A stretch of 64,000 nt of DNA from contig NZ_CP093443.1 in assembly GCF_026168515.1 (NCBI RefSeq), forward strand, positions 1,984,001 to 2,048,000, read 5' to 3'. The position numbers and the translations under genes are program-made. Shown piece by piece: positions 56,638-64,000 of the stretch. Below the pieces are notes generated by a model. The model saw nothing but the letters and a program-made list of their open reading frames with translations, was not told the origin of the DNA and did no database searches. This DNA comes from Brevibacterium spongiae. Its GTDB lineage: Bacteria; Actinomycetota; Actinomycetes; Actinomycetales; Brevibacteriaceae. How positions within the stretch are numbered: the first letter of the stretch is position 1; each line of letters begins with the position of its first letter.

Positions 56638-57677
56638 GGGTGGTTGATCTCCCAGAACGTAGGTCCGACAGGCTCAGGGAAGTCCGACTGTGCAACCAGG
56701 TAGCCTTCGCTGTCCACGGTGATGGGCAACTGAGGAAGCGGTCGTTTGGCCGGGCCGAAGATGACCTTGCAGTGCTCGGTCACGTCGAAGGTCGACTGGT
56801 GGCAGGGGCACAGCAGGTGGTGCGTCTGGTGCTCGTAGAGAGCGACAGGGCAACCCACGTGTGTGCAGATCTTCGAGTACGCGACGATGCCGTCGTGTGA
56901 CCAGTCCTTGCGATCAGGATCCTCTTTGAGTTCCTTTGGATCGATGCGCATGAGCAAAACCGCCGCCTTGGCCTTCTCATTGATCGGATGCTCACTCGAT
57001 TCCTCGTCGCCGATGCCCGACGGCAGGACGTGGTAAGCAGACCCGATCGTGACCTCGTCGGCCTTGATCGGACGCTCGGAGTCTACCGAGGGTATTCCAC
57101 CCGGATCGCGGATGAGGCGAGTGCCCTTCTCCCACAGTGTGTTGAAGAGCTTGTCGCCGGGCAGGGGCCCCAAGTCGCGGAAGACGAGGACCGCGGGCAG
57201 GGGAGCGATTGCCAGTGCGGCGATGAGGGTATTGCGCAGAAGCGGACGTCGGGCGATTCCCGACTCTTCCTTCGCCTGATGAAGGATTTCAAGCGCGATG
57301 GCCTGGTCCTCTTCGCTGCCGTTGATGTCGTGGCGCTCGTCGATGCCCTCGTGATCGCTCATGAGATTCTTGGCCCATAGCACGGCACCGAAGCCGATGG
57401 AGAACATTGCAACGGCGGCACCGAGGCCGACGAACATGGTGTGCAGTCGGATGCTCCGCATCGACTCACCGGGGCTGAACAGGAAGTAGGCGACGATGAA
57501 CCAGATGGTTCCGATCATCGACAGTACGAACCATGCGGCCACCTGGCGTTCGGCGATCTTCTCGGCACGCGGATCCGAGTCGGAAAGCCGCGGCTTGTGC
57601 TCAGGCAGACCCGGGTTCGTGAACCCGTTCAACTCCTCGAGCTGGCCGCCGCCACCGGAGTGCTCTTTCGAGGTCAT
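56634..57677 (-). CDS. qcrA: Cytochrome bc1 complex Rieske iron-sulfur subunit
   Basis: A 347-residue Rieske protein of the actinobacterial type with three N-terminal membrane helices (for example WFVLSMIGTIWFIVAYFLF and MFVGLGAAVAMFSIGFGAVL). The 2Fe-2S ligands are in CTHVGC and CPCHQS near the C-terminus. It passes electrons from menaquinol to the diheme QcrC. It is 49 bp downstream of qcrC and overlaps qcrB. Confidence 0.97.
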   Translation of the reverse strand: MTSKEHSGGGGQLEELNGFTNPGLPEHKPRLSDSDPRAEKIAERQVAAWFVLSMIGTIWFIVAYFLFSPGESMRSIRLHTMFVGLGAAVAMFSIGFGAVLWAKNLMSDHEGIDERHDINGSEEDQAIALEILHQAKEESGIARRPLLRNTLIAALAIAPLPAVLVFRDLGPLPGDKLFNTLWEKGTRLIRDPGGIPSVDSERPIKADEVTIGSAYHVLPSGIGDEESSEHPINEKAKAAVLLMRIDPKELKEDPDRKDWSHDGIVAYSKICTHVGCPVALYEHQTHHLLCPCHQSTFDVTEHCKVIFGPAKRPLPQLPITVDSEGYLVAQSDFPEPVGPTFWEINHP

Positions 57678-57726
57678 TGAATTCCCCGTCTGTTTTCGTG
57701 TTGGATGGTGAACGACACTGTCGGAC

Positions 57727-58512
57727 TCACTTGGACCTGGATGACAGCCACACTGTCATACCGATGACCGCAGCGAGACCGAAGAACCATATGAACAGTC
57801 CCTCTGCCACTGGTCCCAGCGATCCGAGCTTGAACCCGCCGGGAGAGGGGTTGTCCGAGACTTCCTTGACATAGGCGATGACATCGCGCTTGTCTTCGGG
57901 CGTCAGGTTCGCGTCGTTGAAGATCGGCATGTTCTGCGGTCCGGTCTGCATCGCTTCGTAGAGGTGCTTTTCCGAAACCTCGGAGAGGTTCGGTGCATAC
58001 TTGCCGCGTGTCAGAGCACCACCGGAGCCGACCACGTTGTGGCACATGGCGCAGTTGGTGCGGAAGAGACCGCCGCCAGCAGCAGGGTCACCCTTCGACG
58101 CATCGAGGTATTCGTCTTCCGGAACTGCCGGCCCGGGGCCGAGCGAAGCTACATAGGCAGCCAGCTGAGCGGTCTGCTCTTCATCGAACTGAGGTTCCTT
58201 GACGCGGGCCTGCGGACCGTTGGCCTGCAGCGGCATACGTCCGGTACCGACCTGGAAGTCGACGGCTGCCGCGCCGACGCCGATGAGGCCGGGTCCGGCT
58301 TTCGAACCTTCCGCGTTGAGACCATGACAGGTGGCACAGTTTGCCGCGAAGAGCTTTTTGCCTTCTTCTATATCAGAGGCACTAGCTGTGTCAGCCTTGG
58401 CGCTCGAGGTCTGTGTGAAGAGTGCATAGGCTCCGCCGGTCAGCAGCAGTCCCACGAGGAGCAGTGCGACCAGTGCCATGGGATGTCTGCGGCGATCTGC
58501 TAGAAGCTTCAC
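57727..58512 (-). CDS. qcrC: Cytochrome bc1 complex diheme cytochrome c subunit
   Basis: A 261-residue protein with an N-terminal signal/anchor (PMALVALLLVGLLLTGGAYALF), two CxxCH heme sites (CATCH and CAMCH), each followed by a methionine ligand region, and a C-terminal membrane helix (GLFIWFFGLAAVIGMTVWL). This diheme cytochrome replaces soluble cytochrome c in actinobacteria and wires bc1 directly to the aa3 oxidase. The GTG start has AAAGGA upstream. Confidence 0.97.
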   Translation of the reverse strand: MKLLADRRRHPMALVALLLVGLLLTGGAYALFTQTSSAKADTASASDIEEGKKLFAANCATCHGLNAEGSKAGPGLIGVGAAAVDFQVGTGRMPLQANGPQARVKEPQFDEEQTAQLAAYVASLGPGPAVPEDEYLDASKGDPAAGGGLFRTNCAMCHNVVGSGGALTRGKYAPNLSEVSEKHLYEAMQTGPQNMPIFNDANLTPEDKRDVIAYVKEVSDNPSPGGFKLGSLGPVAEGLFIWFFGLAAVIGMTVWLSSRSK

Positions 58513-58581
58513 TTGATCGTCCTTTGCTTGAAGTGTTGCTTGAAGTGTTGTGAGTCCTGGGGACCGAGCATCTCAGGCCGC

Positions 58582-59256
58582 CTACTGGAGCAGGTAGATG
58601 ATGCCGAACAGCCCGATCCAGACGACATCGACGAAGTGCCAGTAGTATGAAACGCAGATGGCGAATGTGGCTTCGTGGTGACCGAACTTCTTCGCTCCGT
58701 AGGCCCGGCCGATGACGAGCAGGAAGCAGATGAGCCCAATGGTCACGTGGATGCCATGGAACCCTGTCGTCAGGTAGAAGACGGATCCGTATCCGTCGGA
58801 GTTGATCGCGAGTCCCTCGCTGACGAGGGTCGCGTACTCCATGACCTGACCGGAGACGAAGATCGCTCCAAGGAGGAAGGTGAGGTAGAACCACTCGACC
58901 ATCCCCCATTTGGCGATGTTGAACAGGGAACCGGTCCGCCGGGGGCGGAACCGTTCGGCCGCGAAGACACCGATCTGGCAGGTGAACGAAGACGACACCA
59001 GGATCAACGTGTTGCCAAGGGCGTAAGGGATATCGAGGATCGGAGTCCTCGTCTCCCACAGCTCCGGAACGACGGACCGGATGGTGAAGTACATGGCGAA
59101 GAGCGCGGCAAAGAACATCAGGTCGCTCGCGAGGAACACGATGAAGCCCACCGTGGTCACATTCGGACGATTGACAACCGGATGTGCTGGCGCTGTTTGA
59201 GATGCAGAGGCAGTTGACACAGATCCATTATTACCCGTCTTGGGGTGAGTTTTCAT
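58582..59256 (-). CDS. ctaE: Cytochrome c oxidase subunit III
   Basis: A 224-residue membrane protein with five predicted helices and the COX3 signatures [30 protein letters not shown] and [16 protein letters not shown]. It is the first gene of ctaE-qcrC-qcrA-qcrB. I start at the ATG at 59256; the ribosome site is weak, and an in-frame GTG 12 codons later is an alternative. The shared bc1-aa3 motif lies 25-44 bp upstream. Confidence 0.94.
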   Translation of the reverse strand: MKTHPKTGNNGSVSTASASQTAPAHPVVNRPNVTTVGFIVFLASDLMFFAALFAMYFTIRSVVPELWETRTPILDIPYALGNTLILVSSSFTCQIGVFAAERFRPRRTGSLFNIAKWGMVEWFYLTFLLGAIFVSGQVMEYATLVSEGLAINSDGYGSVFYLTTGFHGIHVTIGLICFLLVIGRAYGAKKFGHHEATFAICVSYYWHFVDVVWIGLFGIIYLLQ

Positions 59257-59280
59257 CTTTTACCCAGGTTTCGAGAAAGA

Positions 59281-59300
59281 AATTTCTACAATGTGTAGCG
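59281..59300. promoter_or_regulatory. Shared bc1-aa3 promoter motif, ctaE/trpD copy
   Basis: AATTTCTAC-N4-TGTAGCG, identical in the 16 specified bases to the copy at 45402-45421. The core is the dyad CTACA-ATG-TGTAG (59286-59298). It is in the 179-bp divergent gap between ctaE (minus) and trpD (plus), close to ctaE. Confidence 0.65.
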
Positions 59301-59435
59301 AAATCCCCGAGTTGGTGCCGAAGTCTCGATCTGGAAGCCGCCTCCGCCCGCGTGTCGAAGTCGCGATAGGATGCCGCAGGTAAGGTCCGTCCCCGCCTGC
59401 GGGACGGCGGCAATGCCTAACGAGAGTTCATACGG

Positions 59436-60557
59436 ATGACTGATTCCACGCCCCTGACCACCCCGGCAGCTCACGCGTCGGAGGCCCGCAGCGAGGTCGA
59501 GACAGTCGCTCAGAACTGGCCCGATCTGCTCATGGCCCTGATGCACCAGCAGGACCTCGCCGGTGAGCAGGCGGCATGGGCGATGGATCAGATCATGTCC
59601 GGCAATACCCCCGATGTGACAATGGCCGCATTTCTAGCCGCCCATCACACAAAGGGTGAGACGGTCGACGAAATCGCCGGTCTCGTCGCCGCGATGATGG
59701 ACCATGCAGTGCCTCTGCCGGGCCTCGAAGACTCCGTCGACATCGTCGGCACCGGAGGCGACCGGGCGAAGACCGCGAACATCTCGTCGACCGCGGCGAT
59801 GATCATCTCCGCCACCGGGCAACGGGTTGTCAAACACGGAAACCGCGCGACATCCTCGGCGTCGGGATCTGCCGACGTGCTCGAAGCGCTCGGCGTGCGT
59901 TTCGATATCACTCCCGAGCAGACCGGACAGATCGCCCAGGAAGTCGGTCTGGCCTTCTGCTTCGCCAACGTCTTCCATCCGTCGATGCAGTTCGTGGCGG
60001 CGGTGCGACGCCAGATCAGCGTTCCGACGGCCTTCAACATCCTCGGACCGCTGACCAATCCCGCGCGTGCCCGTCACGCTGCGATCGGGGTCGCGGATGC
60101 TCAGATGGCACCGCTGGTCGTCGGCACTCTCGCCAAGCGCGGGCATCAGGCCGTGGTGTTCCGTTCCCGTGACGGGCTCGACGAGCTGAGCAACACGGCC
60201 GTCAACGATGTCTGGGAAGTCCGCCACGGTGAGATCGAACATACGACCTTCGACGCCCTCGACCTCGGCATCGCTCGCGCCACGAAGGACGATCTGCGCG
60301 GCGGGGGACCGCAGGTCAACGCGGGCATCACTCGTGCCGTGCTCGACGGCGAACGGTCAGCTGTGCGTGACATCGTGGCGATCAATGCCGCCGCGGCACT
60401 CGTGGCGGCCGACGAATCGGCTGTCGGCAGCTTCACCGAACGGCTGGCGGCGAAACTCGAAACCGCCGTCGCCACGATCGACAGCGGCGCCGGCGCCGCA
60501 AAGCTGGACCAGCTCATCGAGGTCTCACACCGCGTCGCCGAGACGAACCGCTCCTGA
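59436..60557 (+). CDS. trpD: Anthranilate phosphoribosyltransferase
   Basis: A 373-residue enzyme of tryptophan synthesis that joins anthranilate to phosphoribosyl pyrophosphate. The PRPP motif is VDIVGTGGDRAKTANIS, followed by VVKHGNRATSSASGSADVLE and the NPARARHAAIGV segment. It stands alone, divergent from ctaE as in Mycobacterium, without other trp genes. Its 3' end overlaps the convergent exonuclease gene by 33 bp. Confidence 0.96.
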   Translation: MTDSTPLTTPAAHASEARSEVETVAQNWPDLLMALMHQQDLAGEQAAWAMDQIMSGNTPDVTMAAFLAAHHTKGETVDEIAGLVAAMMDHAVPLPGLEDSVDIVGTGGDRAKTANISSTAAMIISATGQRVVKHGNRATSSASGSADVLEALGVRFDITPEQTGQIAQEVGLAFCFANVFHPSMQFVAAVRRQISVPTAFNILGPLTNPARARHAAIGVADAQMAPLVVGTLAKRGHQAVVFRSRDGLDELSNTAVNDVWEVRHGEIEHTTFDALDLGIARATKDDLRGGGPQVNAGITRAVLDGERSAVRDIVAINAAAALVAADESAVGSFTERLAAKLETAVATIDSGAGAAKLDQLIEVSHRVAETNRS

Positions 60558-62282
60558 TGATCTGGCGTGGCTGGTCGCTCCCGTGCGCGGCAGCGACCAG
60601 CCGACGCCGTCCTGCACCGAGGTCGAGACCAGCTCCGCTGTCTCCAGCCAGCCAGCGAGCAGCCGTGTCTCCTCCGGCAGCGAATCGGTCTCACGCGGCA
60701 GCGGGCCCGGTGCGGGCACCCACTCGGCAGTGGATCGCAGTGCTGTGACCGATTCGGACAGCCCCTGACGACTGGTGACATGACCGGCGTTGGCGAGTCG
60801 GCCGTGCCGGATGACGGCGAGATCCCAGCCCGATTCGAAACCGGGGGCCACGGCCACGAGTTCCGGCACGCCGCGCAGAGCTGTGACCTCTTCGGCTCGC
60901 GACGCGGTCGCCACAGCCGAACGCATGGCGTCGCGGACCTCTGCCGCCGTCTCGTACCTGGCTTCACCGGCCAATCGCTGCATCCGTGCAGACGCCAAGC
61001 GCTGCAGCGAGCTCAGGTCACCGGTGAGGAGCTCGACGAGGTCGGAGATGCTGTCCTGATACGCGTCCGGGTCGGTGATGCCGGAGCAGGGGCCTCCGCA
61101 CTGACCGACCTGAGCGCTCACACACGGCCGATGCTCACCGAGGTTGCGCTTCGTGATGTTCGCCGTGCACCGTTTGACGGGGTAGAGGGTGTCGAGCAGC
61201 TCCTTGACCGCCTGCGCATTCTTCCGGGATCGGAAAGGTCCCAGCGGCGGGGCGGGCGAGCGTTCGATCGCAGAATTCGCTCGGACAACCGAGAGGCGGG
61301 GGAAGAGCTCGTCGCTGAGGACGATCCATGAGTTGCGGTCGGGATTCTTCGATCGGCGGTTGTACGGTGGGGCCAACTCGCCGATGAGACGGATCTCGCG
61401 GACCTCGGCTTCGAGAGCGTGGGCACACGGCAGGCAGCTGATCTCCTGCGCCGCAGTGATCATCTCGGCCATCCGGCCACGATTCTCCGAGGCGTTGAAG
61501 TATCCGCGGACACGACGGGCCATATTGCCGGATTTGCCGATGTAGAGGACACGGCGGGTGCCGTCGAGGAACATGTAGACACCGGGCTCGGCCGGCACTC
61601 CCCTGGCCAGATGCGATTTCGACTGGCGTTTGGCCCATCCCGACTGTCGGACGGTTGAGAGCTCCTCGAGCGTGGTCACTCCGTAGCCGCCGAATCGTTC
61701 GAACAGGTGATGGAGCAGTTCGCCGGTCGCCCGGGCGTCGGAGAGCGCACGGTGGTCGGGTGCCGCCTCGGTGCCGAAATGTGCGGCCAGCGTCGACAGC
61801 TTGTGGTTGCGCACCTCATCCCGGCCCACGACGCGGCGGGCGAGGGTGACGGTGTCGAGCACTGTCGGGGCCGGCCAGTGGTAGTCGAGCCGTTCGCACG
61901 CCGACCGGAGGAAGCCGATGTCGAACGGGGCATTGTGGGCGACGAGCACGGCGCCGATCGAGAATTCGAGGAAGCTGGGCAGGACCGCGCGGATCGAAGG
62001 GGCATCGTCGACCATGGCGTGGGTGATGCCGGTGAGTCGGGCGACGAAAGGGCTGATCACCGACTGTTCGGGTTTGACCAGCGATTGGAATTCTCCGATG
62101 ACCTCGCCACCGCGGGTCTTGACCGCACCGATCTCTGTGATCTCCGACTGGCCCGCCCGTGTGCCCGTCGTCTCGAGGTCGACGATGACGAAGGTGACAT
62201 CGGACAGGGGAGTGCCCAGGGAGTCGAAGGACAGCTGCGCATTGTCCAGGGCGCTCGGGGCGCGATCGAATGGGGCGGTCAT
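60525..62282 (-). CDS. DEDDh exonuclease fused to a GIY-YIG/UvrC-like nuclease
   Basis: A 585-residue fusion. The N-terminal DnaQ-like 3'-5' exonuclease has all DEDDh motifs (VIVDLETTGTRAG, HNAPFDIGFL, DHRALSDARATGEL). It is followed by a GIY-YIG domain (GVYMFLDGTRRVLYIGKSGNMARRVRGYF), a four-cysteine motif like that of UvrC (HRPCVSAQVGQCGGPCSG plus an earlier Cys) and a UvrB-binding-like region (LAGEARYETAAEVRDAM). Mycobacteria have the same fusion beside trpD. It probably acts in DNA repair; its exact substrate is not known to me. The ATG at 62282 has GGAG just upstream. Confidence 0.9.
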   Translation of the reverse strand: MTAPFDRAPSALDNAQLSFDSLGTPLSDVTFVIVDLETTGTRAGQSEITEIGAVKTRGGEVIGEFQSLVKPEQSVISPFVARLTGITHAMVDDAPSIRAVLPSFLEFSIGAVLVAHNAPFDIGFLRSACERLDYHWPAPTVLDTVTLARRVVGRDEVRNHKLSTLAAHFGTEAAPDHRALSDARATGELLHHLFERFGGYGVTTLEELSTVRQSGWAKRQSKSHLARGVPAEPGVYMFLDGTRRVLYIGKSGNMARRVRGYFNASENRGRMAEMITAAQEISCLPCAHALEAEVREIRLIGELAPPYNRRSKNPDRNSWIVLSDELFPRLSVVRANSAIERSPAPPLGPFRSRKNAQAVKELLDTLYPVKRCTANITKRNLGEHRPCVSAQVGQCGGPCSGITDPDAYQDSISDLVELLTGDLSSLQRLASARMQRLAGEARYETAAEVRDAMRSAVATASRAEEVTALRGVPELVAVAPGFESGWDLAVIRHGRLANAGHVTSRQGLSESVTALRSTAEWVPAPGPLPRETDSLPEETRLLAGWLETAELVSTSVQDGVGWSLPRTGATSHARSSGAVRLGDAV

Positions 62283-62355
62283 GATCTCCAGTGTCTCAGG
62301 TGCTGCTGACACGGAGGGCCGGGCTGTGTTCTCGGGCAGAAGACGACATCACGGT

Positions 62356-62808
62356 TCACACCGAGGAGCCGTCTCCGTCGTCAGCGGAACGCTGGGAGGG
62401 CAGATGGTAGAAGAGTCCCACGGCCCCGCCGATTCCGACGGCGATGCCGATGAGCAGGTACCAGCCGGGCAGCGGGCGGAAGAAGATGGCCCCGACGAGC
62501 AGGAGCGCCACCGCTCCGAGGGCGGCGGCCCAGGAGAGGACGAGTGTGGGTGCGGCGGTGCGCCAGCCGATCGGCTCAGCAGGTCCCGGCTGCCAGCGTT
62601 CGGTGTCCTCGAGGGCCTCCCGGACGTCGTCGGCCGGCATATCGCCCATCGGGGCCGCAGGCTCGGCGATCTGCTGCACGAGGTCGTCCCACTCCTCGTC
62701 GCTGATCCTCGACCGGTCATTGCCGATGCGCTCTGGGTCCGGGACGTCCTGGCGCCAGTCGTCACGGCCTTCGTCGTCGGAAGCCGAAGCGGTGCCGTCG
62801 TCATTCAT
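62356..62808 (-). CDS. Small acidic membrane protein, unrecognised
   Basis: A 150-residue protein with an acidic N-terminal half (about 85 residues, including RISDEEWDDLVQQIAEP) and two C-terminal membrane helices (TLVLSWAAALGAVALLLVGAIFF and YLLIGIAVGIGGAVGLFYHL). It resembles conserved hypothetical proteins of actinobacteria beside the exonuclease/UvrC-like gene, but I cannot name its family or function. It lies 28 bp downstream of the esterase gene on the same strand. Confidence 0.75.
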   Translation of the reverse strand: MNDDGTASASDDEGRDDWRQDVPDPERIGNDRSRISDEEWDDLVQQIAEPAAPMGDMPADDVREALEDTERWQPGPAEPIGWRTAAPTLVLSWAAALGAVALLLVGAIFFRPLPGWYLLIGIAVGIGGAVGLFYHLPSQRSADDGDGSSV

Positions 62809-62836
62809 ACCTGTCACAGCAATTCTGTGCTCGCGG

Positions 62837-63628
62837 CTATTCCCCGCCCCGGTGCGCCGGGGCGGATTCGGTCGCAGCGGAACGCGCTCTGTCCAGGACC
62901 ACCTCGGCGATGGTCTGCGCATCGAAGTCGAGAGTCGCCACGTGACGCGACCTACGCAGAGCCACGATCTGGGCAGGATGCGGCAGATCTGAACGCAGCG
63001 TGCGCAGAGTGCGGGGTCCGACGACGTTGTCCTCACCGGAGATCATCGCGGTGACCGGGGTCTCGATCTTCCAGAGATCCTCGCGCAGCCCCTTCAGTGC
63101 CTGGTGGAACGTGGCCAACGGTGCCAGCGGCGTCCGGGTGTACGCGTATTCGTCCCGGTCGGGGTGGGCGATGTCGCCTCCGATCGACGCCGTCGTCCGC
63201 ATCACGTGGCGCAGCACGGGCAGGAGCGGGGCGAAGGGGGAGTCGACGTAGAGCGCCGGATTGACGACGACGATCTCATCGGGGGCCGCGGCGTCCGTGC
63301 CCAGGGCCAAGGCAAGAGATCCGCCCATCGACAGTCCGGCGACGATCACCCGATCGTGATCGGCCTGCAACCGGGTCAGCTCCCGGCGCGCTGCTTCGAG
63401 CCAGTCGGACCAGCCGGTGCGGTCCATGTCCTGCCAGGTCGTGCCGTGGCCGGGCAGGCGGGGCACGCTGACATCGAGGCCCTCGGCGGCGATCGCGCGG
63501 GCGATCGGAACCCAGACCACAGGAGAGCCGGTCAGACCGTGCAGGAAGAGGACCGCGGTCGGTGAACCGGCACCGAGGCTGCGATAGGCGGCCAGCGGCT
63601 CGGACCGCAGAGTGAAATCGATCTCCAT
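62837..63628 (-). CDS. Alpha/beta hydrolase (carboxylesterase/monoacylglycerol-lipase type)
   Basis: A 263-residue alpha/beta hydrolase. The oxyanion motif is VLFLHGLTGSP, the nucleophile Ser is in VIVAGLSMGGSLALALG, the Asp is in MISGEDNVVG and the His is in RRSRHVATLD, completing the triad. It resembles bacterial carboxylesterases of the Est30/monoglyceride-lipase type. It is divergent from the acyltransferase gene, which suggests a lipid-related neighbourhood. The ATG at 63628 is where homology begins. Confidence 0.88.
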   Translation of the reverse strand: MEIDFTLRSEPLAAYRSLGAGSPTAVLFLHGLTGSPVVWVPIARAIAAEGLDVSVPRLPGHGTTWQDMDRTGWSDWLEAARRELTRLQADHDRVIVAGLSMGGSLALALGTDAAAPDEIVVVNPALYVDSPFAPLLPVLRHVMRTTASIGGDIAHPDRDEYAYTRTPLAPLATFHQALKGLREDLWKIETPVTAMISGEDNVVGPRTLRTLRSDLPHPAQIVALRRSRHVATLDFDAQTIAEVVLDRARSAATESAPAHRGGE

Positions 63629-63733
63629 GCAACCAGCATGGCACGGATGAGATGATCTGAGCATGGTCGTTCACGGTTCGTATCGATATATGATTGCCGA
63701 GGACGACAAGGAGTCGTACATGGAAGGGTGCGC

Positions 63734-64000
63734 GTGTTCTACTGGTTTCTCAAGCGAGTCCTCGCTGGACCCATCCTGCGGATCCTGTTCCGTCCCTGGG
63801 TGCGCGGCCTGGACAATCTGCCGACAGAGGGCCCGGCGATCATCGCGGGAAACCACAACCACTTCATGGACTCGATCTTCGTTCCGCTGCTCGCACCTCG
63901 GCCTGTCGTCTACCTGGCGAAGAAGGACTACTTCACCGGGCGCGGAATCAAAGGCGCGGTGACCCGATGGTTCTTCAAACTCAACAATCAGCTGCCCATG
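63734..64000 (+). CDS. 1-acylglycerol-3-phosphate acyltransferase family protein (N-terminal part, cut by window edge)
   Basis: The first 89 codons of a PlsC-type acyltransferase. The catalytic HX4D motif is in AGNHNHFMDSIFVP, after an N-terminal hydrophobic helix (VFYWFLKRVLAGPILRILF). It would acylate a lysophospholipid or similar acceptor. The GTG at 63734 is chosen because GGAAGG lies 6 nt upstream. The rest is outside the window. Confidence 0.85.
   Translation, partial: MFYWFLKRVLAGPILRILFRPWVRGLDNLPTEGPAIIAGNHNHFMDSIFVPLLAPRPVVYLAKKDYFTGRGIKGAVTRWFFKLNNQLPM

Overview
The window is chromosomal DNA of a high-GC actinobacterium. Gene order closely follows the conserved core of mycobacteria and relatives: fabD, PucR regulator, aceE, DUF3052, ahpE; glnA2-glnE; glnA, RDD, DUF4191, lipA, lipB, E2, lpd, pepA; erpA; ctaC/D/F; qcrB/A/C, ctaE, trpD, and an exonuclease/UvrC-like gene. 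A mycothione reductase implies mycothiol chemistry. The methionine-lyase-type enzyme with a divergent Lrp regulator, the Aat transferase and the overall style suggest Brevibacterium or a near relative. That genus call is inference.

Layout. 1-6 kb: start of fabD, a PucR regulator, the pyruvate dehydrogenase E1 gene aceE, DUF3052, a 1-Cys peroxiredoxin and a HIT protein. 6-11 kb is accessory: a MerR/TipAS regulator with a textbook 19-bp-spacer operator, a Cys/Met PLP enzyme divergent from an Lrp regulator, a DUF1801 protein, and a DUF2249-cupin / Cys-His regulator / cupin locus around a dyad operator. 11-24 kb: tRNA-Val, a TetR regulator, tRNA-Pro, an NCS2 uracil permease, a solitary bioB behind a BioQ-like box, an acyl-CoA ligase, Nif3, a zinc-ribbon protein, YaaA, the RNase P RNA, a frameshifted polyphosphate glucokinase, map, a FadR-type regulator and ald. 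23-44 kb: nitrogen assimilation (glnA2-glnE, glnA), mtr, lipoate synthesis (lipA, lipB) beside its clients (E2 and Lpd), pepA, pyrD, and a dipeptidase. 44-60 kb: erpA, aat, and the two halves of the cytochrome bc1-aa3 respiratory chain (ctaCDF on +, ctaE-qcrCAB on -). The halves converge on a nested pair of IS21 elements. 60-64 kb: trpD, a DEDDh-GIY-YIG nuclease, a small membrane protein, an esterase and the start of an acyltransferase.

How the genes work together. AceE, the two-lipoyl E2 and Lpd form one lipoate-dependent dehydrogenase system, with LipA and LipB making its cofactor. GlnA is the target of GlnE. CtaCDEF and QcrABC form the bc1-aa3 electron-transfer chain, and both transcription units carry the same 20-bp promoter motif.

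Most notable observations: (1) one IS21 element inserted into the istA of another, each with its own target duplication, giving a readable two-step history; the inner one carries a third, unrecognised gene; (2) the shared motif in front of ctaC and ctaE; (3) a 56-bp palindrome found twice between convergent genes; (4) a possible NO- or redox-responsive DUF2249/cupin locus; (5) a one-base frameshift in ppgK. No CRISPR array, prophage or recognised defence system is visible.
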